From NCBI RefSeq assembly GCF_030160655.1, contig NZ_BSOT01000005.1:1631546-1695545 (forward strand): DNA of 64,000 nucleotides, in the 5' to 3' direction. The stretch is from Agaribacter marinus (GTDB lineage Bacteria; Pseudomonadota; Gammaproteobacteria; Enterobacterales; Alteromonadaceae). The stretch's first letter is position 1; each line of letters begins with the position of its first letter. Position numbers and translations under genes: made by a program. A model generated the notes under the pieces. The model did not search any database, was not told the origin of the DNA, and worked only from the letters and a program-made list of their open reading frames with translations. Positions 1-10,077 of the stretch are shown piece by piece.

Positions 1-1
1 A

Positions 2-547
2 TCGGAAATTCACGGTATTTTTGCGATGAGCTTACGTCATGCTCTGGAGTACTACCGTATTAGTCAGTTAGCCACAAAAGATATGTTAACTGGCTTAGGT
101 AACCGTGCAAGCTATAACGAATCTGTGTCTAAATTAATTAGCATGTGCAATAGGAATCATGAAAGCTTTGGTTTGCTAGTATTTGATTTAGATAACTTTA
201 AGTCTGTAAATGATAAATATGGTCATCAAGAAGGTGACCATGTATTAACTGAATTTGCTAAGTTACTGATTAAGGGATTACGAGATACTGACCACGCATT
301 TAGGTTTGGTGGTGATGAGTTCTGCTGCTTATTAACTGACAGCAGTCCAAGCGCAAATACCATGGTGGCGCAGCGAATCACACAGTCGGTAAACAATCAT
401 ACCTTGTTCAAAGAGCATGCTGTATCTTGCAGCGTAGGCGCTACATCATTTTTGATAAAAGATACACCTCAGAGCATTTTTGAACGCGCGGACACCGCAT
501 TATACAAGGCTAAGCATACTGGTAAGAATAACATCATTGCTGCATAA
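2..547 (+). CDS. GGDEF-domain protein (diguanylate cyclase), C-terminal part
   Basis: The reading frame is open from the first codon in the window, so this is the C-terminal end of a longer protein whose start lies upstream; the ATG at 26 is probably internal. The visible part is essentially one GGDEF domain, with the entry motif DMLTGLGNR and the active-site loop RFGGDEF. An RDTD sequence five residues before GGDEF matches the RxxD inhibitory site that binds c-di-GMP. Enzymes of this family make c-di-GMP from two GTP. The missing N-terminal part would normally hold the sensor. It converges on tilS with a one-base gap and no obvious terminator. Confidence 0.85.
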   Translation, partial: SEIHGIFAMSLRHALEYYRISQLATKDMLTGLGNRASYNESVSKLISMCNRNHESFGLLVFDLDNFKSVNDKYGHQEGDHVLTEFAKLLIKGLRDTDHAFRFGGDEFCCLLTDSSPSANTMVAQRITQSVNNHTLFKEHAVSCSVGATSFLIKDTPQSIFERADTALYKAKHTGKNNIIAA

Positions 548-548
548 A

Positions 549-1949
549 CTAGTTTGTGTCGGTACTCTGATTGACGATTGATAACTCTGCAATAAAAAGC
601 GATTTACTTTGATCTATTGATCTTTCTGAGGACCAAATAATAGTAGCGTTGTTGTTAACCATACCTATAAGAGAGTCATCAGCGAATATTAACGCCAGTC
701 GCTTTCGTTGCCATGGTGGAATCTCCCATTCCTTGCACCAAGACTTGATTTTTTTTGCTGGGCGATTGGCATACGGCTTAAAACGTTCGGTTAACTTTCC
801 AAAGGCTATTTTTATCGACGTAACGTCACTTGCGCTAAACGCGTTAGTTGATATGACATTTTCACCCGTTTGCTGCAAACTTATATGTAGTGACGCAAAC
901 TCACCGGACGCAACAAACAACTTATCGAGTCGCACGCGCTTATCGGACTCATCTATGTCAATTAAAGGGCATTGTGACGCTCTAATGTTCTCGCAAGTGT
1001 TCTCATCAGTATCAACATAAAGCGCTTGCATATATCGTCTGATTTTCACTTTGCCGACAACGACAGTAGGATTTGCGTCATCTTTTGCGGCATGCATATT
1101 CAGGATTTCATCTAATACTCTTTCCGACGGCATTAATACATTATGGATGTCTAGCCAATAGCGTACAAAACTTGCTTTCGTGTGCTTAGCGAGCTTTTCT
1201 AAGGGACTTAACAGCAAGATATTGTTCTTGCCTAACAAGTCCTTGCTTAAGAGTTCCATATACTCATTTAGCACACGCATTTCTGATGCACACATTCTTG
1301 CACTCTTAACAACTGAGCTAGAAAATGATGGCCATCTCTTTTGAATGCGTGGTAATACTTCGTTACGAATATAGTTGCGATCAAAATCAGTATTTTGATT
1401 AGATTCATCTTCGACCCACGACAAATGATGAGTCTGTGCATACGCTAGAATATCGGTCTGAGATACGTTTAAAAGCGGCCGAATGAGCGATTTTCCTTGA
1501 AGCGAATGATACTGCCCCATGGCACTTAGGCCTTTAGGCCCAGCGCCTCTTGCCGTTTGCAACAAAAAGGTCTCAGCTTGATCATCACTATGTTGTCCAA
1601 GCAAGATACTTGCGCCATGTGGGCAATTAGACAATAAGGCATCATAGCGCGCTTTTCGCGCAGCACCTTCTACACCCATCTGCAGATTGCCTTTAATATC
1701 GACCGAATGGCATTCAAAGGGAATGCGCATGTTGTCACACACGTTTTTACAATGCTGCGCCCAAGTGCTCGAATTAGTGCTTATTTGATGATTAATATGC
1801 ACAGCACTAATACGCACAGATGGATTTAGTTGCCTATATTTTTGAGCTAAATGAAGTAAAACAGTTGAATCAACGCCTCCACTGAAAGCGACGACTAGGT
1901 TAGATACCTTACCTAGGCTTTGTGAAAAGGATTCAAATAGGGGTGACAT
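549..1949 (-). CDS. tilS: tRNA(Ile)-lysidine synthase TilS
   Basis: TilS attaches lysine to C34 of the CAU-anticodon tRNA-Ile, using ATP, so that the tRNA reads AUA codons. The PP-loop SGGVDS is at residues 23-28 near the N-terminus, followed by the N-type ATPase core (GQHSDDQAETFLL, RPLLNVS). The 466-residue length fits the long gammaproteobacterial form with extra C-terminal domains. It lies 25 bases downstream of accA on the same strand and is probably the last gene of that run. The C-terminal third is less conserved to the eye than the core. Confidence 0.93.
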   Translation of the reverse strand: MSPLFESFSQSLGKVSNLVVAFSGGVDSTVLLHLAQKYRQLNPSVRISAVHINHQISTNSSTWAQHCKNVCDNMRIPFECHSVDIKGNLQMGVEGAARKARYDALLSNCPHGASILLGQHSDDQAETFLLQTARGAGPKGLSAMGQYHSLQGKSLIRPLLNVSQTDILAYAQTHHLSWVEDESNQNTDFDRNYIRNEVLPRIQKRWPSFSSSVVKSARMCASEMRVLNEYMELLSKDLLGKNNILLLSPLEKLAKHTKASFVRYWLDIHNVLMPSERVLDEILNMHAAKDDANPTVVVGKVKIRRYMQALYVDTDENTCENIRASQCPLIDIDESDKRVRLDKLFVASGEFASLHISLQQTGENVISTNAFSASDVTSIKIAFGKLTERFKPYANRPAKKIKSWCKEWEIPPWQRKRLALIFADDSLIGMVNNNATIIWSSERSIDQSKSLFIAELSIVNQSTDTN

Positions 1950-1974
1950 GTCTCATGCCATCCCTAATATGGAC

Positions 1975-2931
1975 TTAGCAGTAACCAAAAGACATGAGTC
2001 TCTCATATCGCTCTTGCATCAATGTTTCTGTGCTTAATGAAGACAACTGAGAAAGTTGTTGCTTGATAGTCGCTTTTAAATTTGCGGCCATCGCGACATG
2101 ATCTCTATGTGCACCGCCTAAAGGCTCATCAATAATGGCGTTAATTAACCCGAGTTCTTTAATTTTAGGCGCGCTTACACCCATCGCTTCAGCCGCAGTC
2201 GATGCTTTTTCAGCGCTTTTCCATAAAATAGACGCACAACCTTCAGGTGATATCACTGAGTATGTTGAATATTGCAACATATTCACCCTATCGCCGACAC
2301 CAATGGCAAGCGCTCCACCCGAGCCACCTTCTCCGATGACCGTACAGATAATTGGCACTTTTAGTTCAGCCATTACTTTTAAATTTGTTGCAATAGCTTC
2401 ACTTTGACCACGTTCCTCTGCGCCAACACCAGGATATGCGCCCGGCGTGTCGATAAAGGTAACGATTGGCAAGTTAAAACGTTCAGCCATCTTCATTAAG
2501 CGCAATGCTTTACGGTAACCTTCCGGTTTTGGCATACCAAAATTGCGTTTAATTTTTTCCTGAGTATCACGGCCTTTTTGATGACCAATGATCATCACCG
2601 GTATTTCATCCAACATTGCTAAACCGCCGACAATTGCCTTATCATCAGCAAAGGCGCGATCGCCTGCTAACTCATCAAACTCAGTTAACATGTGCTTAAT
2701 GTAATCTTGCGTGTATGGTCTCATCGGGTGACGAGCAACTTGCGATATTTGCCATGCGCCTAAACCAGAAAAAATCTTGCGCGTTAACTCCGCGTTCTTT
2801 TCACGTAACTTGGTAATCTCTTCTTCGATACCAACATCAAACTCTCCGCCTTGATTCACAAGTCGAAGTTCTTCTATTTTGGCTTCAAGCTCTGCTATGG
2901 GTTGCTCAAAATCTAAAAAATGTAACCCCAT
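1975..2931 (-). CDS. accA: Acetyl-CoA carboxylase carboxyltransferase subunit alpha
   Basis: This is the alpha subunit of the acetyl-CoA carboxylase carboxyltransferase, which with AccD moves CO2 from carboxybiotin to acetyl-CoA to make malonyl-CoA. The protein aligns from [20 protein letters not shown] to a C-terminus like that of E. coli AccA (LMSFGYC) and carries the family glycine-rich segment [16 protein letters not shown] chose the ATG at 2931 because it matches the known N-terminus; a TTG at 2943 would add four residues and overlap the GGGAA ribosome-binding site. It sits directly after dnaE, as in E. coli. Confidence 0.96.
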   Translation of the reverse strand: MGLHFLDFEQPIAELEAKIEELRLVNQGGEFDVGIEEEITKLREKNAELTRKIFSGLGAWQISQVARHPMRPYTQDYIKHMLTEFDELAGDRAFADDKAIVGGLAMLDEIPVMIIGHQKGRDTQEKIKRNFGMPKPEGYRKALRLMKMAERFNLPIVTFIDTPGAYPGVGAEERGQSEAIATNLKVMAELKVPIICTVIGEGGSGGALAIGVGDRVNMLQYSTYSVISPEGCASILWKSAEKASTAAEAMGVSAPKIKELGLINAIIDEPLGGAHRDHVAMAANLKATIKQQLSQLSSLSTETLMQERYERLMSFGYC

Positions 2932-2965
2932 TATTATTCCCAAATTGAATATTTGTTGTTATTTA

Positions 2966-5900
2966 CTAAAAGCGTAAGTTGACATTTTCATGCCCTAACT
3001 CAAGCCCCAAGTCTGTTATAAGTTCATCATCTGGCGTAATGTACCAGCTACCATCAGCAGAAAGCCCAACGGCTACATCAGGGTGCTCTACCTGTATGTG
3101 CAAGGGGCAGCTGCCGCCGCGATATTGCTGTAGTATATCCTGAATTTTAGCCACTGACGACACAGTGCAATCTGAAGTATTTAAAAATAACTCTAAATGA
3201 GATGCATATCGACTTCTTGCTTCTGCTAACGTCATCACTTCTGAGCCAGACATTGTATTGCCGCCTGAGTACTCATCAAAGCTGACCTGTCCTCTAATCC
3301 AAAGCAAATTGTCTGTTACCAAAACATCTTCATACTGCTCATATGCATCAGGGAAAAAACGAGCTTCCAAACGAGCCGATTTATCGTCTAATGTCACTAA
3401 GGCCCATCGTCGACCCTTTTTGTTAGTCATCACTCGAACACCGATAACTAACCCTAATACGCTAACCGGGTTATCTTTATTCGTGGGTTTTACATCCACT
3501 AGTTTTGTATCAGTATAATGGCGTATTTCCTTTAAGTACTGATTAATAGGATGACCCGTTAAATAAAGGCCCAAGGTTTCCTTCTCGCCATTCAACCAAA
3601 TGCGGTCAGACCAAGGCGGCACATTTTTAAAGGCGCTGGCAACTTGCTCTTCACCTTTAACTTCTGTGCCAAATAAATCGCCTTGTCCAGATAACGCGGC
3701 CTTAGCGTGCTGTGCAGCTGTATCGAGCGCATCTTTTAAGGTCGCCATCAATGCTGCACGATGAGGCCCCAAATTGTCCATAGCGCCAGACAAAACTAAC
3801 TTTTCCATGACGCGTTTATTAATTTTTTTCAAGTCTACTTTTGCACAAAAATCGAAGAGATCAGTAAATAAGCCTTCTGTTTTTCGTGCGTCTATTATGG
3901 CGTCTACTGGACCTTCACCAACACCTTTAATAGCGCCTATTCCATAAACGATTTGCCCTTGCGGGTTTACTGTAAATTTATATTCACCCGTATTTAAATC
4001 TGGCGGCAAAATATCAATACCCATGCGATTACATTCATCAATCAATGTAACTATCTTATCGGTATTGTCCATATCCGCTGACAATACCGCAGCCATAAAT
4101 TCGGCGGGATAATGTACCTTCATCCATAAGGTTTGATACGACACCAACGCATATGCAGCAGAATGCGACTTGTTAAACCCATAACCTGCAAATTTTTCTA
4201 CTAGGTCAAAGATTTTCATGGCTAATTCTGGGTCGATGTTATTGTCTTTTGCACCACTTTCAAAACTAGAGCGTTGCTTCTGCATTTCTTCCGGCTTTTT
4301 CTTACCCATGGCACGACGAAGTAAATCAGCACCACCAAGCGAATAACCCGACATTTCCTGCGCAATCTGCATTACCTGTTCTTGATACAAAATAATGCCA
4401 TACGTTGGTTCTAAAATTTCCCTAAGGCATTCATGCTGCCAAGTGGCATCTGGGTAAGATACCTCTTCTCTTCCATGTTTTCTGTCAATAAAGTTATCAA
4501 CCATGCCAGATTGCAGAGGCCCTGGCCTAAACAAAGCCACGAGAGCAATGATATCTTCAAAACAATCAGGTTGAAGACGTTTAATCAAATCCTTCATGCC
4601 TCGTGATTCCAGCTGGAAAACCGCCGTAGTTTCGGCGCGCATTAAGGACTTAAATGATTTTTTATCTTCTAACGGAATCGCCGTTATATCAATCTCTTCG
4701 CCGCGTACCTGTTTAACCATATCCACTGCCCACTGGATAATAGTTAGGGTACGTAAACCCAAGAAATCAAACTTCACTAACCCTGCCGTTTCGACATCAT
4801 TTTTGTCATACTGAGTCACGGGGTTTGCACCAGTATCATCACAGTACAACGGAGAAAAATCAGTAATCGTTGTGGGAGAAATAACCACGCCACCGGCATG
4901 TTTACCGGCATTTCGAGTAACACCTTCGAGAATGCGTGCCATATCAATGAGGTCTTTAACTTCCTCATCGTTATCATAGGCTTCGTGTAAGCGAGGTTCT
5001 GCCTCAAACGCTTTTTTAAGCGTCATCCCAGGCTCTGGTGGAATAAGTTTAGATATTCTGTCTACAAATCCATAAGGGTGACCTAATACGCGTCCAACAT
5101 CACGAATAACGGCTTTGGCAGCCATGGTGCCAAATGTAATGATTTGAGAAACGGCATCTCGGCCGTACATTTCGGCGACATGATCAATAACTTCGTCTCG
5201 ACGATCCATGCAAAAATCGATATCAAAATCTGGCATGGATACCCGTTCAGGGTTTAAGAATCGCTCGAAGAGTAAATCAAATTCCAATGGGTCAAGGTCA
5301 GTAATATCAAGTGCATACGCTACCAATGAGCCTGCACCAGAGCCTCTGCCCGGCCCGACTGGAATATTATTGTCTTTACTCCACTGAATAAATTCCATAA
5401 CAATTAAGAAATAGCCAGGGAAGCCCATTTGGTTAATGACTTCTAACTCAATTTGGAGACGTTCATCATACTCAGGCCGCCTATTTTGTTTTTCTTCTTC
5501 GCTCGGAAAAAGTTTATTTAAGCGACGCTCTAAGCCTTCTTGAGACACCTTAACCAAAAAGTCTTCAATGCTCATATCGCCCGTAGGAAACTGCGGCAAG
5601 AAATATTTGCCTAAGGTCAGTTCCACATTACAACGTTTCGCTATTTCAAGCGTATTTTCTATTGCTTCTGGTATATCGTCAAAAAGTTCAACCATTTCTT
5701 CTTGGCTGCGCAAATACTGTTGCTCAGTGTAATTTTTTGGGCGCCGAGGGTCTTCCAATGTAAAGCCATCAGAAATAGCTGTTCTAATCTCATGTGCCTC
5801 AAAATCTTGCGGCTTGAGGAAACGAACGTTATTTGTCGCTACCACTGGAAGATTCAATTCTGACGCTAACGTTACAGCTTGCTGTATATAGGTGTTTTCA

Positions 5901-6427
5901 CCATTGTGCCCAGTACGATGTAATTCAATATAAAATCGGTCGGGATAAATCTTCTGATATTCCAAGGCTAAGGACTTCGCCTGCTCATACTTTTCTTCTC
6001 TGAGCAAAACGCCTAGATCACTATTCATCCCACCAGAAAGGACAATCACCCCAGCAGAGTATTTGGGTAGCCATTCTTTTTGAGCCACCACCTGATGCAG
6101 AACGTGCCCTTGTAAATACGCGTCTGAAATAAGGCAGGTAATATTTTTGTAGCCCTGATTATCCATTGCCAGCATCGTCATACTGCCAACATGGTTATCT
6201 AGCTCAGCATTGAGTAAATTGACATCGCATCCAACTATAGGTTTTATCCCTCGACCATATGCTCCAGAATAAAACCGCACTAAACCACACATGTTCATTT
6301 GATCAGTTATTGCTAAAGAGGGCATATCAGACTCAGCAACTTTGTCTAAAATAGGATTGACCTTATTTAGCCCATCAACCATTGAGAAGTCACTATGGAT
6401 ACGCAAATGTACAAAACTAGCCGTCAC
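2966..6427 (-). CDS. dnaE: DNA polymerase III subunit alpha
   Basis: DnaE is the replicative DNA polymerase catalytic subunit. At 1153 residues it has nearly the length of E. coli DnaE (1160). The PHP domain begins at the N-terminus ([15 protein letters not shown]). The polymerase core carries [17 protein letters not shown] and the catalytic pair D402/D404 in MPDFDIDF, which match D401/D403 of E. coli by position. The C-terminal part holds the OB-fold region. The start is GTG. It lies between rnhB (22 bases upstream) and accA, the conserved order. Confidence 0.97.
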   Translation of the reverse strand: MTASFVHLRIHSDFSMVDGLNKVNPILDKVAESDMPSLAITDQMNMCGLVRFYSGAYGRGIKPIVGCDVNLLNAELDNHVGSMTMLAMDNQGYKNITCLISDAYLQGHVLHQVVAQKEWLPKYSAGVIVLSGGMNSDLGVLLREEKYEQAKSLALEYQKIYPDRFYIELHRTGHNGENTYIQQAVTLASELNLPVVATNNVRFLKPQDFEAHEIRTAISDGFTLEDPRRPKNYTEQQYLRSQEEMVELFDDIPEAIENTLEIAKRCNVELTLGKYFLPQFPTGDMSIEDFLVKVSQEGLERRLNKLFPSEEEKQNRRPEYDERLQIELEVINQMGFPGYFLIVMEFIQWSKDNNIPVGPGRGSGAGSLVAYALDITDLDPLEFDLLFERFLNPERVSMPDFDIDFCMDRRDEVIDHVAEMYGRDAVSQIITFGTMAAKAVIRDVGRVLGHPYGFVDRISKLIPPEPGMTLKKAFEAEPRLHEAYDNDEEVKDLIDMARILEGVTRNAGKHAGGVVISPTTITDFSPLYCDDTGANPVTQYDKNDVETAGLVKFDFLGLRTLTIIQWAVDMVKQVRGEEIDITAIPLEDKKSFKSLMRAETTAVFQLESRGMKDLIKRLQPDCFEDIIALVALFRPGPLQSGMVDNFIDRKHGREEVSYPDATWQHECLREILEPTYGIILYQEQVMQIAQEMSGYSLGGADLLRRAMGKKKPEEMQKQRSSFESGAKDNNIDPELAMKIFDLVEKFAGYGFNKSHSAAYALVSYQTLWMKVHYPAEFMAAVLSADMDNTDKIVTLIDECNRMGIDILPPDLNTGEYKFTVNPQGQIVYGIGAIKGVGEGPVDAIIDARKTEGLFTDLFDFCAKVDLKKINKRVMEKLVLSGAMDNLGPHRAALMATLKDALDTAAQHAKAALSGQGDLFGTEVKGEEQVASAFKNVPPWSDRIWLNGEKETLGLYLTGHPINQYLKEIRHYTDTKLVDVKPTNKDNPVSVLGLVIGVRVMTNKKGRRWALVTLDDKSARLEARFFPDAYEQYEDVLVTDNLLWIRGQVSFDEYSGGNTMSGSEVMTLAEARSRYASHLELFLNTSDCTVSSVAKIQDILQQYRGGSCPLHIQVEHPDVAVGLSADGSWYITPDDELITDLGLELGHENVNLRF

Positions 6428-6449
6428 TTCTTATTATTCTCCATATGTT

Positions 6450-7013
6450 TTAGGCTTTTAATGCAAGCTGGACAGGTTTAAAGCTCTTTCTATATTCAGT
6501 CAAAGGGCCAAGTGCACTAAGTACTTCTAAGTGCATTTTCGTTGGATAACCTTTGTGTTGAGCAAATCCGTACTCAGGGTGTTTTTTGTCTAGTTCGATC
6601 ATATCATGATCCCGCGCTACCTTGGCTATAATCGACGCAGCGGCAATTTCAGCATGCTTATCATCGCCCTTTACAACGGCCTTAGCCTTATAAGGCCAAT
6701 TGGGTAGTCGATTGCCATCAACTATCACAAAATCGGGGCATACCGAAAGCCCTTCTACCGCTCTCTTCATGGCCAACATAGTCGCGTGCAATATGTTCAA
6801 TTTATCAATTTCTAGAGGTGATGCTCGGCCAATTGACCAAGCGAGTGCATCGCGCTGAATAATTGGTGCGAGTATATTTCGCTTTTTCTCACTCAATTTT
6901 TTTGAATCAGCTAGGCCTTCAATAGGCCTATTTGGATCTAATATTACTGCCGCAGTAACAACATCCCCCACGAGAGGTCCCCGACCAACTTCATCTACAC
7001 CGGCGATTAACAT
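6450..7013 (-). CDS. rnhB: Ribonuclease HII
   Basis: RNase HII cuts RNA in RNA-DNA hybrids and removes single ribonucleotides from DNA. The N-terminal motif [12 protein letters not shown] contains the acidic catalytic pair (residues 7-8), and the later DGN and [18 protein letters not shown] segments are typical of the family. The 187-residue length is usual. Its ATG overlaps the lpxB stop codon by one base (TAATG), which suggests translational coupling within the lpxA-lpxB-rnhB-dnaE run. Confidence 0.95.
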   Translation of the reverse strand: MLIAGVDEVGRGPLVGDVVTAAVILDPNRPIEGLADSKKLSEKKRNILAPIIQRDALAWSIGRASPLEIDKLNILHATMLAMKRAVEGLSVCPDFVIVDGNRLPNWPYKAKAVVKGDDKHAEIAAASIIAKVARDHDMIELDKKHPEYGFAQHKGYPTKMHLEVLSALGPLTEYRKSFKPVQLALKA

Positions 7014-8149
7014 TAATTAAGCGCCAAATTAAGCACGGCTTGCGCAGATTTTTCATCAGCATTACATCTTAGTATATTGTGAATCCGTTCAAAGGTTGGA
7101 ATATAAGTATTTTTATCGACCTCACGCTGCGCTAATAAATGTTTGCACAAGGTCTGAGGATTAACATCATCTTGTAAAAGCTCTGGTACTAACAACTCGT
7201 CGGCCAAAATATTCGGCAATGCAAAATAGTCAGGTATATATAGCCGTTGCATCATTTTATAGGTCAATGACGACATTTTATAGGCAACTACCATCGGTCG
7301 TTTACAGAGCATGGCTTCTAAACTCGCGGTACCGGACGTCAGTAAGACAATATCAGATGCGATCATAATCTCTCTTGCGTCGCCATCTAGAACATCGACA
7401 CTATAGTCTAGTCGTTTGCGGCTAACGATTGCATTTATCTGATCAAGTAAAGATTGATTTGCAGCTGGGATAATAACGCGGCACTTTTGCACTGCGTTAT
7501 AAGCTTGTGCAGTATCTAAAAATATATCCAGCATCGACGCTATTTCTTTTCGTCGTGAACCAGGCAACAAGGCCAGTATGTGCTCATTTTGAGGCAAATT
7601 CAGGCGCTCTCTTGAAGACGCTTGATTAACTTGGAGCGGGATCTCTTCTGCAAGAGTATGACCTACATACTCGTAAGCATAACCATATTTTTGATAACAT
7701 AGATGTTCGAAAGGAAATATACCAAGCACCAAATTCGTTGCCTTAGCAATTTTGTGAATTCGCGCTTCACGCCAAGCCCAAACAGTAGGACTAACATAAT
7801 GGACTGTTTTTATGCCTGCTTGTTTTAGTTTCTTTTCGATCGGTAGATTAAAATCTGGCGCATCAATGCCAACAAAGACGTCAGGAGGGTTATCAATAAA
7901 ATGTTTAACCACTTTACGGCGTATTTTAAGTAGTTCTGGAAGATGTTTAAGGACTTCAACTAAGCCCATCACCGAAAGTTTGTCCATGTCATCTAAGGAT
8001 GACACCCCCTGAGCTTTCATATGCTGACCACCAATACCTTGTATTATAGCATCCGGGTATTGACGTTTAATTGCTTTAAGCATACCTGCGCCAAGTACAT
8101 CACCAGATGCTTCGCCAGCAATCACGCCTATTTTTATTGGCTTTGGCAT
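7013..8149 (-). CDS. lpxB: Lipid-A-disaccharide synthase
   Basis: LpxB joins UDP-2,3-diacylglucosamine and lipid X to form the lipid A disaccharide at the inner face of the inner membrane (glycosyltransferase family 19). The protein starts with the typical [15 protein letters not shown] segment and has the central [10 protein letters not shown] motif; [13 protein letters not shown] marks the C-terminal nucleotide-binding half. Length (378) is normal. It lies 9 bases downstream of lpxA and overlaps rnhB by one base. Confidence 0.96.
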   Translation of the reverse strand: MPKPIKIGVIAGEASGDVLGAGMLKAIKRQYPDAIIQGIGGQHMKAQGVSSLDDMDKLSVMGLVEVLKHLPELLKIRRKVVKHFIDNPPDVFVGIDAPDFNLPIEKKLKQAGIKTVHYVSPTVWAWREARIHKIAKATNLVLGIFPFEHLCYQKYGYAYEYVGHTLAEEIPLQVNQASSRERLNLPQNEHILALLPGSRRKEIASMLDIFLDTAQAYNAVQKCRVIIPAANQSLLDQINAIVSRKRLDYSVDVLDGDAREIMIASDIVLLTSGTASLEAMLCKRPMVVAYKMSSLTYKMMQRLYIPDYFALPNILADELLVPELLQDDVNPQTLCKHLLAQREVDKNTYIPTFERIHNILRCNADEKSAQAVLNLALN

Positions 8150-8158
8150 ATAATTCGA

Positions 8159-8929
8159 CTATCTGGCAATGCCGCGAGTTGAGTCTTTAAAAAACTGTGC
8201 AATTACCACTAATTCATCGTTAGATTTTGCTTTTTCAGCAATCAGTAATTCAGCTTCTTCTAGGGTATTGTTTTGGCGATAAATGGTCTTATATGCCTGC
8301 TTGATATTCGATACAGCCTGAGCGGAAAAGCCTCTGCGTTTTAAACCTTCGTTGTTAATTCCTTGAGGCACATGCTTTGTACCGCTATACATTACGTATG
8401 GTGGTAAGTCTTTCAGCAGAATAGCTCCCCCACCGGTAAACGCATGAGAACCTATTTTACAAAACTGATGAACTGCAGTCATACCACCAAGAATAACAAA
8501 GTCACCTACATGCACATGCCCAGCAAGTGTCGCGTTATTTGCTAATACGTTATCATTGCCAATAACACAATCGTGGGCAATGTGTGTATTTACCATGAAC
8601 AAACTACGTGAACCGATTTTGGTTACGCTGTTGTCTTGAGTAGTGCCTCTATGAATCGTGCAAGACTCTCTAAATATATTGTCATCACCAATTTCCAAGT
8701 ATGTATCTTCTCCTGCATACTTTTTATCTTGGCAGTCTTCGCCAACTGAACAGAATTGAAAAAATTCGTTGTTCTTTCCTATTTTAGAATGTCCATTAAT
8801 AACAACATGGCTTCGAAGGACACATCCATCTCCAATTTCTACATTGTCACCAATATAACAAAAAGGACCTATCTTTACGTCTTTGCCTATTTTTGCATTG
8901 TCTGATATCACTGAAGATGGGTGTATCAT
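8159..8929 (-). CDS. lpxA: UDP-N-acetylglucosamine acyltransferase
   Basis: LpxA performs the first step of lipid A synthesis, transfer of a 3-hydroxyacyl chain from acyl carrier protein to the 3-OH of UDP-GlcNAc. The protein is a left-handed beta-helix of hexapeptide repeats from residue 1 to about 190, followed by a short helical C-terminus. The segment NTHIAHDCVIGNDN holds the conserved catalytic histidine. Length 256 is close to E. coli (262). It follows fabZ after one base. lpxD, whose product acts two steps later, is missing from its usual place nearby. Confidence 0.96.
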   Translation of the reverse strand: MIHPSSVISDNAKIGKDVKIGPFCYIGDNVEIGDGCVLRSHVVINGHSKIGKNNEFFQFCSVGEDCQDKKYAGEDTYLEIGDDNIFRESCTIHRGTTQDNSVTKIGSRSLFMVNTHIAHDCVIGNDNVLANNATLAGHVHVGDFVILGGMTAVHQFCKIGSHAFTGGGAILLKDLPPYVMYSGTKHVPQGINNEGLKRRGFSAQAVSNIKQAYKTIYRQNNTLEEAELLIAEKAKSNDELVVIAQFFKDSTRGIAR

Positions 8930-8930
8930 A

Positions 8931-9377
8931 TTAAAAATCTCTCATAGCACACATAAACTCGGCATTGCATACTTCTTTGCCATCAACGCTAGCAATCCCT
9001 TCAAACTTCCAAATGCCCCGACGCTCTTTAAGTAATTTAACCTCAAAATCTAAGCGGTCTCCTGGCACTACAGGTTGTTTAAACCTAGCTTTGTCAATGC
9101 CAGCATACAAATATAGTTTGTCAGAATTCCCCATGGTTTTAAAACCTAATATACCTGCGGCTTGCGCTAGTGCTTCTAAAATCATTACGCCAGGAAAGAT
9201 CGGTTGACCAGGGAAGTGGCCATTAAAGATATCTTCATTGATAGAAATATTTTTATAAGCACTTATAGACTCACCTAAGGTGTAGTCGGTTACGCGGTCA
9301 ATCAAAAGCATAGGGTATCGATGCGGTAACAACGACATAATTTCTTTGATATCAATAATGTTGAGAGAGTTTGCCAA
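8931..9377 (-). CDS. fabZ: 3-hydroxyacyl-ACP dehydratase FabZ
   Basis: FabZ removes water from 3-hydroxyacyl-ACP in fatty-acid elongation and so competes with LpxA and LpxD for the same substrates. The hot-dog fold shows the catalytic histidine (about H54) in [12 protein letters not shown] and the catalytic glutamate (about E68) in [11 protein letters not shown]. The start is TTG, preceded by a clear AGGAG seven bases upstream; no ATG lies in frame before the conserved region. It begins only about 80 bases after the terminator behind skp, so it probably has its own promoter; a TATAAA -10-like box lies at 9402-9407 on this strand. Confidence 0.95.
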   Translation of the reverse strand: MANSLNIIDIKEIMSLLPHRYPMLLIDRVTDYTLGESISAYKNISINEDIFNGHFPGQPIFPGVMILEALAQAAGILGFKTMGNSDKLYLYAGIDKARFKQPVVPGDRLDFEVKLLKERRGIWKFEGIASVDGKEVCNAEFMCAMRDF

Positions 9378-9454
9378 GAATATCTCCTACTGAAGGCTAA
9401 ATTTATACTTATGGAAAGGCATTGAGGCGCAATAAGATAAGGCTTTGAGGGCGA

Positions 9455-9490
9455 AAAACAAATCAGACCAACAGATGTTGGCCTGATTTT
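9455..9490 (-). terminator. Rho-independent terminator behind skp
   Basis: Read on the minus strand, AATCAGGCCAAC, a four-base loop and GTTGGTCTGATT form a 12-bp stem with one G-U pair, followed by TGTTTTT. The G-U pair makes the hairpin better in the minus-strand RNA than in the plus-strand RNA. It lies just past the skp stop, separating bamA-skp from fabZ-lpxA. Confidence 0.8.
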
Positions 9491-9498
9491 TAAACACT

Positions 9499-10014
9499 TT
9501 AGTTGGCTTTACTTACTTGGTCCAATATTTTTGACGAAATATCGTACTCTGGCTTAGCAAAAGAAACGGCAGAAGCATCAACAATTAAGTCATAACCTTC
9601 CGCTTCAGCGATTGACGCAATAGCCTGTCTAATAAGAATAATCAGCTTTTGGCGCTCTTCGTTAGTACGACGCTGAATACTTTGTTGCAAAGGCTGCCCT
9701 TTCTGCTGCAATTGCTGACTAAGCTCTTGAATTTGCGTTTGTAATTTAACTTTTTCATCTTCACTCATTGTTGCTGCTTCGCGTTGGAGCTTTTCCATCA
9801 TGAAGTTGCCGTCTGACTGAAGTTTTTGGAGTTCTTGTCTTTGATCCTTAAATTCTTCGTTGATAGCCTGCTCTACTGCGGCTACCTGTGGTAATGATTG
9901 AATGATAAGCTGCATGTTAACAACGGCAATCTTCTCCGCCGCGTTCGCAGCAACTGACATTACTGAAAATCCAACTAATGCAAAAAATGCCAGTCCTTTA
10001 TTCAATGTTTTCAA
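9499..10014 (-). CDS. skp: Periplasmic chaperone Skp/OmpH
   Basis: Skp is the trimeric periplasmic chaperone that holds unfolded outer-membrane proteins on their way to the BAM complex. The 171-residue protein has a signal peptide (residues 1 to about 25, cleavage after ANA), the start of the mature protein EKIAVVNMQ, and a long Gln/Glu-rich helical hairpin (about 45-120) that forms the tentacles. It follows bamA by 63 bases, with AGGAGT before its ATG, and is followed by a terminator where lpxD would be expected. Confidence 0.92.
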   Translation of the reverse strand: MKTLNKGLAFFALVGFSVMSVAANAAEKIAVVNMQLIIQSLPQVAAVEQAINEEFKDQRQELQKLQSDGNFMMEKLQREAATMSEDEKVKLQTQIQELSQQLQQKGQPLQQSIQRRTNEERQKLIILIRQAIASIAEAEGYDLIVDASAVSFAKPEYDISSKILDQVSKAN

Positions 10015-10077
10015 AATAACACTCCTTGGGTTTGTTATTATTTGTGATAGTTAAAAAGTTGTAAAATTATAACCTTT

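Noticed and set aside
649-1020. 123-codon plus-strand frame inside tilS
   Set aside because: Shadow of tilS, which has clear family motifs on the other strand.
9378-9498. A remnant or hidden lpxD in the skp-fabZ gap
   Set aside because: The gap is only about 120 bases and is filled by the fabZ ribosome-binding site and a terminator; no hexapeptide repeat is seen in any frame.
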